Positions 11,644 through 23,042 of a stretch of 64,000 nucleotides of DNA are shown one piece after another. Made by a program: the position numbers and the translations under genes. This DNA comes from Simmondsia chinensis. Its lineage: Eukaryota > Streptophyta > Magnoliopsida > Caryophyllales > Simmondsiaceae. Below the pieces are notes generated by a model that saw nothing but the letters and a program-made list of their open reading frames with translations, was not told where the DNA came from and did no database searches. Position 1 is the first letter of the stretch, and each line of letters starts with the position of its first letter. The DNA is taken from NCBI GenBank assembly GCA_018398585.1, contig JAGTTD010000011.1, positions 7,749,001 to 7,813,000 of the forward strand, read 5' to 3'.

Positions 11644-12241
11644 GTGAACTCTAGTCTAGGATTCTCCTCTTATAAGTTACTCTTTTCTTTGCTTTTTATT
11701 AAATATTATGAGTAAACAGCTTGCACTTTAATTATGTATCCAAGGTGGTATTTGTGTCTTCACTGATATTTGAATTTTTATTAATTGGATGTACGTGAAC
11801 CAATCAATTTTGGATAGGTTACCCTAATTGTTCAGTTTAAATTATTGGGCTTCTAGATTTAGAATATTAATTATGCCTATAATTTTCAATTTTCAAAAAC
11901 TAGAAAGGCAGAGATCATTTGAACCTATTTTCTGATTTTTCTTTATTGGAAAACTATGAGTGATTTTCCAATTCTAAATATATTTTCCAAATAAAAGGTC
12001 AAAAAGGAAAATAGGAAATGAAAAGTATAACCAAAAATGAAAAAAAAAATGTATTTTATTTCCACACATGGCCTTCAAGTCCACCAACTTGAGAGCAAGA
12101 GTGCACAACGTCATAGCCACTCACACGTTCACATGTCTGTGGTACCAACAAAGGACATGTCAGCGTGGGTTATGGTAAAATAAAGGAGCTTGCCAATCTT
12201 ACAAGCTACAGTTTATTAGGAAATAAATTTATTGTCTAACA

Positions 12242-12891
12242 TATTATTTTTGAGTAGGTTCTTTGAGAGGGAGAGTAGAACTCAAGCTCTAAAAGAAAGA
12301 GAACGGGACCAAGCTCTTCGCTGGAATGTGCTTGTTCTCCTCTATGACTTATCCCCCTCATATTTATAGTGTGGTGGGGAGAAAACATGTGGTGGGCATA
12401 TTGGACGCATGACATTATCCTGATGGTTGACTTAGTGATGAAAGGCGACGGTCTTACGCGATGTGTGGCAACTATGGTTGTGGCAGTCGAGATGAGCAAG
12501 ATCCTCTTGACAAGAAAAGATGGACCTAGGTTGGTTATACTAGGCCAAGAGGGTTCTTAGAATGGGGGTAGTGCACAGTAGTGTCTCACCCGTTGGGGTT
12601 TCTGGGTGGTATCTCGCCCATAAAAGGATCTTGGCTATGAGAGTTTTGCATCTGGCACAAGGGGGAATTTTGACCAAGGTGGGAACTCAGCCGACGAGTT
12701 TTGTCATCTTGCCCATGAGGGTATCATGCCAAACTCTCTCGCCAAGTCTATTATAACTTGGATACCTAACTGGCTATTTTTTCTTAGTAGATTCCTTAAT
12801 ATTTATTAACATACCAGCCCGAATTGAGGTCAATAAAAGGACTAAGTTGCCATCTTACTTGGATAGTTGTCATGTAATAAACTTTCTTGTA
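12242..12891. other. Non-coding stretch, possibly an old LTR fragment
   Basis: No conserved coding sequence is visible. On the minus strand a TATAAATA motif lies at about 12360-12370, followed by a transcribed-leader-like stretch, which suggests a promoter-bearing LTR remnant. No matching partner copy exists in the window. The short open frames (12369-12756) have no recognisable domains. Confidence 0.35.
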
Positions 12892-12896
12892 CTAAA

Positions 12897-13359
12897 TGTT
12901 GATGCATTTTCAAAATAAAGTATTTCGTTATGTATTTTATGTGTTTTGGCTTAAACATGGTGTGTGTCGACACACAATCTTACAGAAACAAAACTGGGCC
13001 GTGTATCAACACACAACCCTTGTGTGTTAAGACACATGGCAGTTTCGACCGTAATTTTGCACTGTTTTTTGTGACGATTGGGAAAGGTTTTTTGGGTTAA
13101 GGGTTGTGTCTCTTCCCAAACTGCACTTACTAATTTATACAAAGCCCCTCCAAATAAAGTTTAAAGCACTAAAAATTACTTGTGAACATCATATTATTCT
13201 TTACTTTTTCCATCTTGGAAATCGATCCTTTCTACACCCATTCTCTCTTTGTTTGTTGGTTATCATTATATCCCTGAGACTATTTCAATAAGTACGAAAT
13301 AAGTCTTAAGGAAAGTGGTTCACTACATACCTTGAAGGTTTGATTTTACGTACCCAATG
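12897..13359 (+). repeat. Copia-1 5' LTR, first part
   Basis: Starts TGTTGATGCATTTTC. It carries the palindrome TGTGTGTCGACACACA at 12961-12976 with decayed versions near 13002 and 13021. It aligns with 21964-22401 and is broken after 13359 by the RTE LINE; the remaining 18 bases resume at 17484. Reconstructed length is about 480 bases. Confidence 0.88.
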
Positions 13360-16300
13360 ACAACAACAATCCCAATGCCTCAAGGGCTCACGCATATGCA
13401 AGGTCCGAGGGAGGGGGGAATGTATGCAACCTTACTCCTTCAGGTGCTACCTTAAAGAAAAGCTATGTCCGAGGATCCCCAACCTGAGAATCATAAAAGC
13501 ATACAAGCTTAAAAGCACAAGTATAGAGACACAGAAGCATCTAACAACATACCAGCAGAAAGAAACATTGGCGTAGAGCAAGCAAATAGAAAGCATAATA
13601 AAGCATATATAAAGCACAAAACAGCTATAGGCGAGAAACAACTCACAATCATATCAAATAAATAGACCAGCAGACTTCTAAACTTGGGGCACTAGTGTTT
13701 GCTAAATTATGCTCCTCTATGCTAAACCGCTACATCAGCCTTCCATCGAGCTCTGTCTAAGGCCATCTTCTCATGTAGGTTTAGGTGGGTAAGGTCATGT
13801 TGGATCGTCTCCATCCATTTTTCTTTGGCCTGCCTCTCCCTCTCCACCCAATCGTAGTATGGAGTTGTTCGCACATCTCCTAACAGGGGCAGTGGTCGGT
13901 CTCCCCCTAACACGCCCCTCAACTTATCCTTGATCTGGGCCATGCCCAATTTGCTTTTTATGATGTTATTTCTGATCCTATCCTTTCTTGTGTGCCCACA
14001 CATCCACCGCAACATCCTCATTTCCGCCATCTTCAGCTTCGGCATATGGTGCAGTTTCATTGGCCAACACTTCGCACCATATGACATTGCCGGTCTCACT
14101 GCCGTCGTATAGTATTTTCCATTTAACTTTAGCGGAAACTTTCTATCATAGAGTACCATAGAGGCCATCCTCTATTTAAGCCAGCCCACTTGGATGCGGT
14201 TGTTGACGTCATCTTCGACTTCACCATCCTATTGTACCATGGAACCCAAATATCTAAAACACTCCTTTTTTGGTATGGACTCCGATCCAATTTTGACGTC
14301 TCTTATGCTAGGCCTTGTGGAGGTACAGAACTTGAGTTTCATATACTCGGTTTTAGGTCTACTGAGTCGTAAGCCTTTCGATTCTAAGACCCTACTCCAC
14401 AGTTTCAGCTTCTCATTTACCTTTTTCGAGACTCCCCACCAAAACTATGTCATCTGCGAAGAGCATGCACCAAGGCACACCCCTTGGATATGCCTAGTGA
14501 GCTCATCCATAACCAGAATGAATAAAAAGGAACTCAAGGCATATCCTTGGTGTACCCCAACTGTAATGGGGAAAGCATCTGTCTCCCCTTCCCCTGTACA
14601 CACATTAGTTTGTGCATCCTCGTACATGTCATTAATCACTCAGATATAAGGGATGAGGATGCCTTTCTTCTTCAGAACCCTCCATAGGACCTCTCTTGGA
14701 GCCCTACCATATGCCTTCTTCAAATTAATGAAAACCATGTGTAGATCCTTTTGTCTATCCCTGTAGCGCTCTATCGTTCGCCTTAAGAGATGGATGGCTT
14801 CTATTGTCGATCAACAAGGCATAATTCCAAATCAGTTCTTGGTCACCTCTGTTTGTTGCCGTATTCTTCTCTCTATGACCCGCTTCTACAGCTTCAGGTT
14901 ATGGCACATTAGTTTGATACCCTGATAATTGGCGCAACTCTGGATGTCGCCTTTGTTTTTATAGATTGGGATTAATGTGCTCTTCCTTCATTGGTCAAGC
15001 ATCTTCTCCCCTTGAAGAATTTGTTTAAATAGTTTAGTTAACAAACTAATGCCCTTCACTCCAAAGCATTTCCATGCCTCTATGGGTATACCATCTGGGC
15101 CAACTGCTTTACCTCTATTCATCTGTTTCAAGACATCCTTGACTTCCTCAGGTCTAATACGCCTACAGTAGCAATAATTCAAGTGCTCCTCAGATGTTTG
15201 GAGTTCACCTAAGGGTATATCTGTAACCTTATGTTCATTGAACAGATCGTGGAAGTAGGCTTTCCACCTATCTTTTAATTTGTTGCTTGTCCACCCTCCC
15301 CTTTTTATGCACTTTACTCCATCAAAGTCCCTCTCTCACTTTAGCTATTTTATATAGGTCCCTAGCTCCCTCATTCGTATCTTGTCCTTTATGGAAATCC
15401 TTATAGGCTTTGGATTTTGCTTCCCTGATAGCAAATTTTTATTCTTTCTTGGCTTGCTTATATTGATGTTTCTTGTCCTCATTGCTTCTTTGAGCTCACT
15501 CCTTGAAACAGTCTCGCTTAGCCTTAATCTTCTCTTGGACCTCTTTGCGCCACCACCAGGACTCTCTGTTCTTTGATGCCCCACCCTTAAACACACCTAG
15601 AACTTCGCGTGCCAAGAATCTGGCCTTTTGGGCTAATTGGTTGCACATGTGGTTTATATCTCCTTCTACACCCCAGCCGAACTTAGACTCCACTCTTTCC
15701 TTATAGATTTATACTTGTCCCCCTTCAAGTCCCTCCAACGAGTGCATGTCTGAGCTGGTTTCCTAGTTCTTTTGCCTCTTCTCTTGACCTTTACATCAGC
15801 ACACAGCACTCTGTGCTGAGTAGAGAGGTCTTCCCTTGGTGTCACCTTACGATCCCTGCAGTGTTTTGGTACCTTCTTCCTTAATAGTATGTTGTCGATC
15901 TGAATCTTTGTCCCACCGCTTTGATACGTGATAATATGCTCATCACACTTTCTGTAAAATGTTTTGGTAACTGTTAGCTCATGGGTGACCGCAAAGTCTG
16001 GGAGGGCTCTGTCCTTGTCATTTCTGGTTCCAAAACCAAACCCTCCATGGTATGTGCATAACCATTAGTGATTGTGCCAACATGCCCATTAAAATCCCTG
16101 CCAATCACCACTTGTTCGCTCTAAGGTGTGCCTTGCATTTTTCTATCTAAGTCCTCCCAGTTTGAGGTGCATAGACACTGATGACATTCCAGATCTCCCC
16201 ACCCAAAACCAACTTGATGCCTATGATCTTATCGCCGACCTTGGACACTCTGACTACTTTATCCTCAAGTTTGCTATCGACAATGATGCCAACTCCATTC

Positions 16301-17474
16301 CTCCCTCTAATCTTGCCCCCATCCCATAGCTTATATCCCGACACCTCTCTAGCTTTCATGCCAACCCATTTAGTTTCTTGTAGGCACAAGATGTTAATAT
16401 TTTTCTTCATCATCATTTGGGCCACCTTAAAACTCTTCTTTGTTAAAGTTCTGACATTTAATGTCCTATGTCACAGGTTCCCCTCCACATATTGCCTCAC
16501 CCTTCCCCTTCCCAGCCCCATTTGAAGATGGCCTCAAGTTCTGAGTTCCATATCGAGTACCATTCATCAACTAACTATCACAATCAAATATAAGCAAGCA
16601 CACATATACCCAGCATATCACACAACATAAGCATGTAGTTACCATCACATGCACCATAATCAATCACAATCATTAACAATCAAAATCAACTAAGTTCAAA
16701 AGGAGAAAGAGGCAATCAAAATACTATCCAACAACAGAAACCCAACATATAAACACGAAGAGGCGAGGTATGAGATAGCACTAAAATAAAGGAGAGATAT
16801 AACTTGGAGGTGGTGCTTAGTCAAGGTTCTGACCTAGCTATTACTTATCTGTGGCCAGCTAGCTGCGGATTATGGCTTGTGGCTATAGGCTGCGGTGGTG
16901 GGTTAGGTTTGGGGTTGATATGGGTAGGCTGGGTTGGTTTGGGTTAGCTTTAGGTCGGTTAGGCTTAGGGTTAAGGTTGGCTAGGCGTAGGTTAGGGTTT
17001 CAGCTGGCCAATTAATATGGTTAGAATTCAAGGTGGCACAGTGTGGTTCTAAGGGTGGGTTTTGGGTTTGGCTTAGGCTAGGATAGGGTAGTATGGGTTT
17101 TGGGGGGTTCGCTGGGTTGAGCTAGGGTTTCTTAGGGTTGCAGGGGTGGGCGATGGTCTAGGGTGTTGGTGATGGGGGTGGCCTGAGGTGTTCGACGGTG
17201 GCTTGCTGGAGGTTTGGGAGGTTGTGGGTGGTGGTGGTGGAGGGGTTTCAAGGGGGGGAGGGAGAATAGAGTTAGGGTTTTGGCTAGTGAAGTCAATGGC
17301 ATTGCAGTGAATGGTGATGGGGTAGCGCCGTCGCGGTCCTATCGCCGATGGTGGTCCTTTGCGGCGTCGGCAAGGGTGTCGACGGTGGAAGTGAAGGGAG
17401 ATGTTAGGGCGAGAGAGAGAGCCATTTGAGAGAGAGATGTTAGAGAGATGCTTTTAATTTTGTTTTTTTTTAAA
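13360..17474 (-). mobile_element. RTE-type non-LTR retrotransposon
   Basis: A minus-strand LINE whose 3' end is a short (GTT)n-like tail, seen as ACAACAACAA at 13360, typical of plant RTE elements rather than poly(A). The flanks TACCCAATG (13351-13359) and TACCCATTG (17475-17483) form a 9-base target-site duplication with one mismatch. It lies inside the copia-1 5' LTR. It has a single ORF relic (about 16525-13723) and about 900 bases of GC-richer 5' leader (17470-16530) full of G-rich repeats on the plus strand. About 4.1 kb long, so close to complete. Confidence 0.88.
13723..16525 (-). pseudogene. RTE ORF: endonuclease and reverse transcriptase relic
   Basis: Endonuclease: ILCLQETKW near 16390 and GYKLWDGG, then NGVGIIVD and VISVYAPQ near 16170. 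Reverse transcriptase: RGKAVGPDGIPIEAWK at about 15120-15060, then HQGYALSSFLF and LVMDELTRHIQG near 14560-14480, with LFADDIV just after a frameshift near 14460. C-terminal region: RPAMSYGAKCWP, AEMRMLRWMCGHTRKDRIRN and the terminal LDRARWK. This phrase set is characteristic of plant RTE proteins. Many stops and frame changes separate the parts, so no intact protein is possible. Confidence 0.85.
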
Positions 17475-17501
17475 TACCCATTGTATTGAATTTCTTTAAT
17501 A
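17475..17501 (+). repeat. RTE target-site duplication and end of copia-1 5' LTR
   Basis: Bases 17475-17483 repeat 13351-13359 with one mismatch. The last LTR bases (ending TAATA, a decayed CAACA) follow to 17501. The next bases, ATCTTGAGACTTATT, match the sequence following the copia-2 5' LTR. Confidence 0.75.
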
Positions 17502-17522
17502 ATCTTGAGACTTATTTTTTTG

Positions 17523-18400
17523 TTTATGAAAATGGTTTCTTCTGTGAGAGAAATGACAACGAACTTTGTAAAACTTGATCAATTTGACGATGGAAACATT
17601 TGTGGTTGGCGAAGAAGAAGGCATTTCTTGATTACTACTTTCAATGTGGTGTATTTCCTATATATAGCCAAATCCCCTCTTACCTAAGATGAAACCTTGG
17701 CTAACCAACATTCAAGACTCAAATGGAAGAATAACCACTACATTCGTAGGGTTCATATTCTCAATGGAATGACATATGTCCTCTTTGACATCTACTCCAT
17801 TATTGACTGACAAAGAACGATGGGATGCCCTCGAGATGAGGTATATGATCGAAGACATGACAAGTAAAAAATTTCTTGTTAGTTAATTTAACAATTATAA
17901 TATGGTGGATGGTCGTTCTGTTATGGAACAATTTCATGAACTTAAAAATATTTTAAATCACTTTAAACAATATAATATGAACATAAACGAAACCATCATC
18001 GTGTCCTCCTTGATAGACATACTTCCTCCTTTATGAAAAGGCATAAAAAGGGGTCTTAAATATAAGAAGGAAGACTTGTCTCTTGAGGAGTTGGCCAACC
18101 ATTTACGCATCAAGAAAGGGTATAGGTTGTAGGATGAGAACAAGGATCATCCTAGGCACATTGAAAATCAATGTGATCGAAGAAGGCCAATCCAGCAAAG
18201 GATAAAAGTGAATCGGACACGCATCCAAGAAGTGTGATGACAAAAGGCCAAAGCCTATTTTGAGAGTGTGACAAGCTGGATCATGTTAAAAAGGATTGTT
18301 ATCGTCTTAAAAATAAAACGAGCAAAGGGATGGATCATGCCAAGAATAATAATGCGAAGGAAAACTTCATGGCATTGATTTCCAAATAACCTCGTCCAAG
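17523..18400 (+). pseudogene. Copia-1 gag relic
   Basis: Starts 22 bases after the LTR with a frame reading MVSSVREM and then NFVKLDQFDDGN, matching the gag start of copia-2. Further along are LKWKN and a HILNGM phrase, then YNMVDGRSVMEQFHE near 17900, and a damaged zinc-knuckle region near 18250. Stops interrupt it repeatedly. Gag would form the particle shell. Confidence 0.8.
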
Positions 18401-18409
18401 ACAATGAGG

Positions 18410-19470
18410 CTTCATGGGTTCACACAGGGGCTACAAAGCATGAAAGTAAGGATAAGAGCTTTTCCAAGACATACGAAACCATAGATGATGGAATTGTATT
18501 GTTCATGAGTAATGGTGCATCCATGCAAGTCAAAGAAAAGGGTAAAGTTGAGTTGCTTTTTACCTTTGGAAAACCCTTACCTTGACTAATGTGTGTCAAT
18601 GCACCCAATGTTAGGGAAAACCTTGTGTCTACTAGCATATTAAATAGGTTTGGAATTAAGTTGATCTTTGAGGCCGATACATTTGTTCTATTAAAGGGTG
18701 AGGCCTTTGCTAGAAAGGGATATTTGTTCAAAGGCATGTTCTATTTGAATGTTAATAAAATGAATAGTTTAGTGTATATGTTTGACTTCCCTTTTCTTTG
18801 GCATCATAGACTAGGTCATGTTTATTTTCATAGAAAGCATGAAATGGCTAATTTCGATTAACTCCATACCTTATTAAAGTTGATGAAAAATGTAAATCAT
18901 GTATGCTTACGAAAATTACAAGATTATCATTTCCTTTGGTTCAAAGGAAAACTAGTTGACTTGATGTAAGACATAGTGATTTATGTAATTTTAAAAGCAC
19001 GCCTATTTTTTTTTTGGGGGGGGGGGGGAAGATATTTTGTAACTTTTATTGATGATTCTTCAAGATATTCCTATATATATCTTTTGACTTCTAAAGATGA
19101 AGCAATGGATTAATTTAAAGCATTTAAGGCTAAAACAAAACTTCACTATCAAACATTCTTAAAATGCCTAAGGATATATCATTGTTGGAAATATTATAAA
19201 CCCAAATACATTGAATCATAGAGTATTATCCATGAGGTCACAGTACCTTTTACACCACAACAAAATGGCATAGCCAAGTAGAAAAATTGGATTTTAACCA
19301 AAATGGTGAACACCTTTTTATCAAATTTTGGTCTCAGTGATGGCTTTTGGGGTGAGGCCATTCTAACAGCTTGCTGTATGTTCAATCGCATACCAAATAA
19401 GAAAAGTAAAATAACCCCATATGAGCATTGGAAACTAAAGGGCTTTCAACTTGAGTTATCTCAAGGGTTA
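18410..19470 (+). pseudogene. Copia-1 protease and integrase relic
   Basis: A decayed protease active-site region near 18410-18430 (the usual DSGA is not intact) is followed by LFMSNGA. The GAG-pre-integrase motif WHHRLGHVYFHR lies at about 18800-18835. Integrase-core pieces follow: DDSSRYSY near 19040, then PFTPQQNGIA-type sequence near 19250 and FWGEAILTAC near 19350. A T-run followed by a G-run at about 19005-19030 replaces coding sequence. Integrase would insert the cDNA; this copy cannot encode it. Confidence 0.8.
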
Positions 19471-20059
19471 GGAGTGTAGGTAATCGTTAAAACCCTTGAA
19501 CTCGAAAGGAAAAAAATTGATTGAAAGTAGAGTTGAATGCATTTTTATTTGCTATGCGGGGCATAATAAGGCATATCAGTTTTTGGTCATTGAACCAAAT
19601 GATTGTATAAGTGTGAACACAACTATTGAGTCACAAGATGCTATTTTTTTATCAAAATTATTTTTGATCAATTCCTAGATCGAAAAATTGCATTTCAATG
19701 CAAAGTGATATGCCTATGTCAAATAAAAGTCATAATGTGAGGGAAAAAATTCCTAATGATTCCCTGGGACTTAGAAGAAGTAAAGGAGCGAGAAAAGAAA
19801 AGTCCTTTGAACCAGATTTTTATATGTATCTAGCGAAAGGTACTAGAGACAATACAGATAAACAAATCAAACTTCATACTATTGTGTTATATAGTCTAAT
19901 CATCTTACGTTTAATGAAGTAATGAAGTCTCATGATACCCTTTTTCTGGAAAGAGGCAACACATTGATGAGATAGATTCTATCATAGACATTAATATCTA
20001 AATTTTGGTGGATCTCCCACCGGGAAGTAAAACCATTTGTTGTTAAATGAATTTTCAAA

Positions 20060-21340
20060 AAGAAAATGAAGGTTGATGGAACTATTGATAAGTTCAAAGC
20101 CCGATTAGTGGTTAAAGGGTTTAACCAACATGTGATAGACTACTTTGAAACTTGCACCCCAGTGGAAAGATTATCGATCATTAGAATGTTAATTACTCTT
20201 GCTTCTATCTACAATTTCAAGATTCACCAAAAGGATGTAAAAATGGCATTCCTAAAGAGTGAGTTGGAGGAAGAGGTGTATGTGGAACAATCGTAAGGAT
20301 TTTCTATTCCGGGTCAAGAGATATAAATATATAAACTAATGTGATCTACATGTGGGCTAAAGCAAGTCCCCTAAACAATGGCATCAAAAGTTTCATAAAG
20401 ATGTCCTTAGCAACAGATTCAAAATAAATGAATTAGATAAATGTGTATAGTAAGTTTGATAATGATAAAGGAGTCATTATTTGTTTGTATGTCAATGACA
20501 TGCTGATATTTGGTATGAATATGGAGCGAGTTGAGAGAACTGAACAATTTCTCTCTAATGACTTTGATATGAAAGACATAGTGAGGCTAATGTTATTCTT
20601 GGTATAGGAACAATAAGAGATGGTCGTCATTCACCTTGACTCAGTCTCATTACATTGAAAAGTGCTGAAAAGATTTAATTACCTTGATTCTGATCCTATA
20701 TGGACTCTAATGGATCCACACATAAAGCTTGTGCACTTCAGTAGCAAATTTGGAGTATGCTAAAGTCCTAGGCTGTCTCATTTATGCTATGACTAGCATA
20801 AGGCAATATAATCTTTTCTTATATACTAGCAATCCAAGTAAACTTCATTAGCATGTGGTGCATAGAATACTGAAATATCTTACGAAAACTGTGGATTACG
20901 ATATTACTTTCAATGGGTATCCTTCTACTTTAAAAGGATACTTGGATGCTAGTTGGATTTCTAACAAGGAGGATTACCCTTCCAAAGCAGGGGAATATTT
21001 CTACTTTGTGGGGGTGTTGTCTCTTGTGATTCTAAGAAACAGACATGTATAATTAATTCCACCATGGCTGTAGAGTTTATTGCTCTGGCTTCTGTTAGTA
21101 AAGAAGTAAAATGGCTGAATGATCTTTTGTTTCAGATTCCTTTTTGACCTAAGCTAATATCACCTATATCTATCCAATATGATAGTCAAGCTACGCTTTC
21201 AAAGGCATATAGCAAGGTATATAATAGGAAGTCTGGACATATCAGTTTTGGAACAGTTATATGAAAAAACTCACCAAATATATGGTGATCATTGTGGACT
21301 TTGTGAATTCAAGTCAAAATCAAGTAGATCCTTCACGAAA
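20060..21340 (+). pseudogene. Copia-1 reverse transcriptase and RNase H relic
   Basis: Begins MKVDGTIDKFKARLVVKGF at 20066, with QKDVKMAFL near 20240. The catalytic region CLYVNDML near 20490 has Asn in place of the first Asp of the expected YVDDM. Later GYLDASWIS near 20940 and a damaged AEFIALA-type segment near 21070 mark RNase H. Multiple stops are present. The Asp-to-Asn change alone would abolish polymerisation. Confidence 0.8.
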
Positions 21341-21963
21341 AGGGTTGTTGGAGACTTGATAACAAATACAAGAAAAGGGAAGGGTTTAAACTTGTCAATA
21401 TTAGGCACCCATAATGGACCCTCTACCCAACGCTTGATACAATGCCAGGTCTTGAATTTAATGAGGCAAAATCTATCATCTGTGTAATTGCAAGTCAGAA
21501 CTCCAACCCAGCTGTAGTGCTTGGTAACCCATGACAAAAGGAAAAAGGAGATTGAGTGTATACTCTTAATGGACCAAAGGTATGAATGTTGTGTTACAAG
21601 GCATGATCAATAGGGTCTACCTATGTGAGTACGAAGTTTGACCGCTTCAATGAGTGAGTTAATGATATGGATTTGACTCTGTAACACTCATAAAGGGTAT
21701 AAGACACAAGGCCATGAAACGTGTCATTTTGAAATAGAGGTGTGTGTAGGGAGTAAGTTTTATGTGTGGGATACGTTCAATTCGTCAAATGGGATGTATG
21801 GTTCAAAATGTAGTCTACTATGTTTTTTCAATTAGTTATAGGGTATTTTTACTATGTGAGGGTTTAATCTTGAGATATCTGCATTTATGCATTAAGGCTT
21901 CTTCCATCTTTCGAGATCATTTAATTTGTACTTGAAATGTATTTTTTGAACATGATGGGAGAA

Positions 21964-22401
21964 TGTTGATGTATTTTCAAAATAAAGTGTTTTAGTTGTA
22001 TATTTGATATGTTTTAACGAACACTTGATGTATGTCAAAACACATAATTACTGAAACAGTCACTGGAAGGTGTGTGTCAATGCACACACAATCTTACAAA
22101 AACAAAAACCTGGGGCTGTGTTGACACATAGGGCTATTTTGGCTATTATTTTGCGCAGCTTTTTTTGTGATGGTTGGGAAATGTTTTTGGTTTCTTTTGA
22201 AGGGTTTTGTCTCTTCCCATAGGGAACTTATAGATCTATAAAAAGCTCCACCAAATCAAGTTTAGAACACTTGAAAATTACTTGTGAAAACCATATCATT
22301 CTAAGAAATCATTTTCTACACTAATTATTTCTTTGTGTTTTGGTTATCATTGTATCCACAAAACTATTGATAAGCACGAAATAAGTTTTAAGGAAATTGG
22401 T
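21964..22401 (+). repeat. Copia-1 3' LTR, first part
   Basis: Starts TGTTGATG after a purine-rich tract (GATGGGAGAA, 21954-21963). Contains decayed GTGTGTCAATGCACAC-like palindromes. Broken after 22401 by copia-2; the rest is at 28125-28186. Confidence 0.88.
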
Positions 22402-23003
22402 TGTTGATGTATTTTCAAAATAAGAATTGTTAATGAAGTGCTTGAGATTTATCCCGATGTTATTTAAGTGTTTTTTACATGTATGGGATGTGTGTCAACA
22501 CACAGGGCTGTCGACACACAATCTTACAGAACGAAAATACAGAGTTGTGTATGAACACACAGAGCCCGTATGTTGACACACAATCTTATAGATACACATG
22601 GAACAGAGCTGTGTGTCGACACACAGGGACGATTTTTAGCAGTTTTCGTTCGCAGCTTTTCTCGGTTTTTGGCGTCCCTTTTTTGGGATGTTTCTTGGGA
22701 CGTATTTTTCGTTGTTTTCGTATATATGTTCTCCCCTTTGATCAAATTTATGAGTACTCGAATTTTTGCAAGAAGAAAGAGAGAATATTGTAAGAACTTG
22801 TGATTAAAAAGTTCTTGGGAAAAACATCATTCTCATTCATCTCTTTTGTCTCTCCCTTTACACACTTTCACTTGGTTGTCGTTGTATCCCTGAGACTATT
22901 TCCAACGCTGAAATAAGTCTTAAGGAAAGTGACTACACAGCCTCGACACCTGAGATCTTTAGGATACCTGTTCTTGCGAGTTTTACAAGAGCTTACACCA
23001 ACA
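22402..23003 (+). repeat. Copia-2 5' LTR
   Basis: 602 bases, TGTTGATG to CACCAACA. Five palindromic motifs between about 22488 and 22625, the last a perfect TGTGTGTCGACACACA (22610-22625). A TATATAT box at 22721-22727 is the likely promoter; gag starts 40 bases beyond the LTR. The sequence after the LTR is ATCTTAAGACTTATT, not a Met-tRNA primer site. Confidence 0.92.
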
Positions 23004-23042
23004 ATCTTAAGACTTATTTTTGTTTTGTGATCTTCATCTGAT

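Larger units (their letters stand above)
5558..12241 (-). repeat. 5' LTR of a copia element, split by an L1-type LINE
   Basis: The LTR starts TGTAAAAATAG at 5558 next to the primer site. It carries a TATATAAAAG box on the minus strand about 55-65 bases inside, which is reasonable for a copia R-U5. It is interrupted at 5697 by the LINE and resumes at 11644. The outer end is placed at 12241 (TGTTAGACA on the minus strand) on TG..CA logic, giving an LTR of about 740 bases. That outer boundary is uncertain because no second LTR copy is present. Confidence 0.55.

Noticed and set aside
4217..12241. TGTTAGACA at 4217 and its complement at 12233-12241 as ends of one element
   Set aside because: The primer site at 5548 puts a minus-strand LTR end at 5558, so 4217 cannot be the matching LTR end. 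The outer flanks do not match either. Probably chance.
13447..13641. Hydrophobic 64-codon minus-strand frame as a membrane protein gene
   Set aside because: It lies in the 3' untranslated part of the RTE LINE, and its hydrophobicity comes from AT-rich composition.
22480..22630. Palindrome array as a CRISPR-like repeat
   Set aside because: Irregular spacing, plant LTR context, and no cas genes.
22470..22810. Open frames in LTRs (also 27533-27863, 50195-50629, 55991-56320) as small conserved proteins
   Set aside because: They recur only because the LTRs are homologous. The frames translate the palindrome arrays and are not conserved in length or start.
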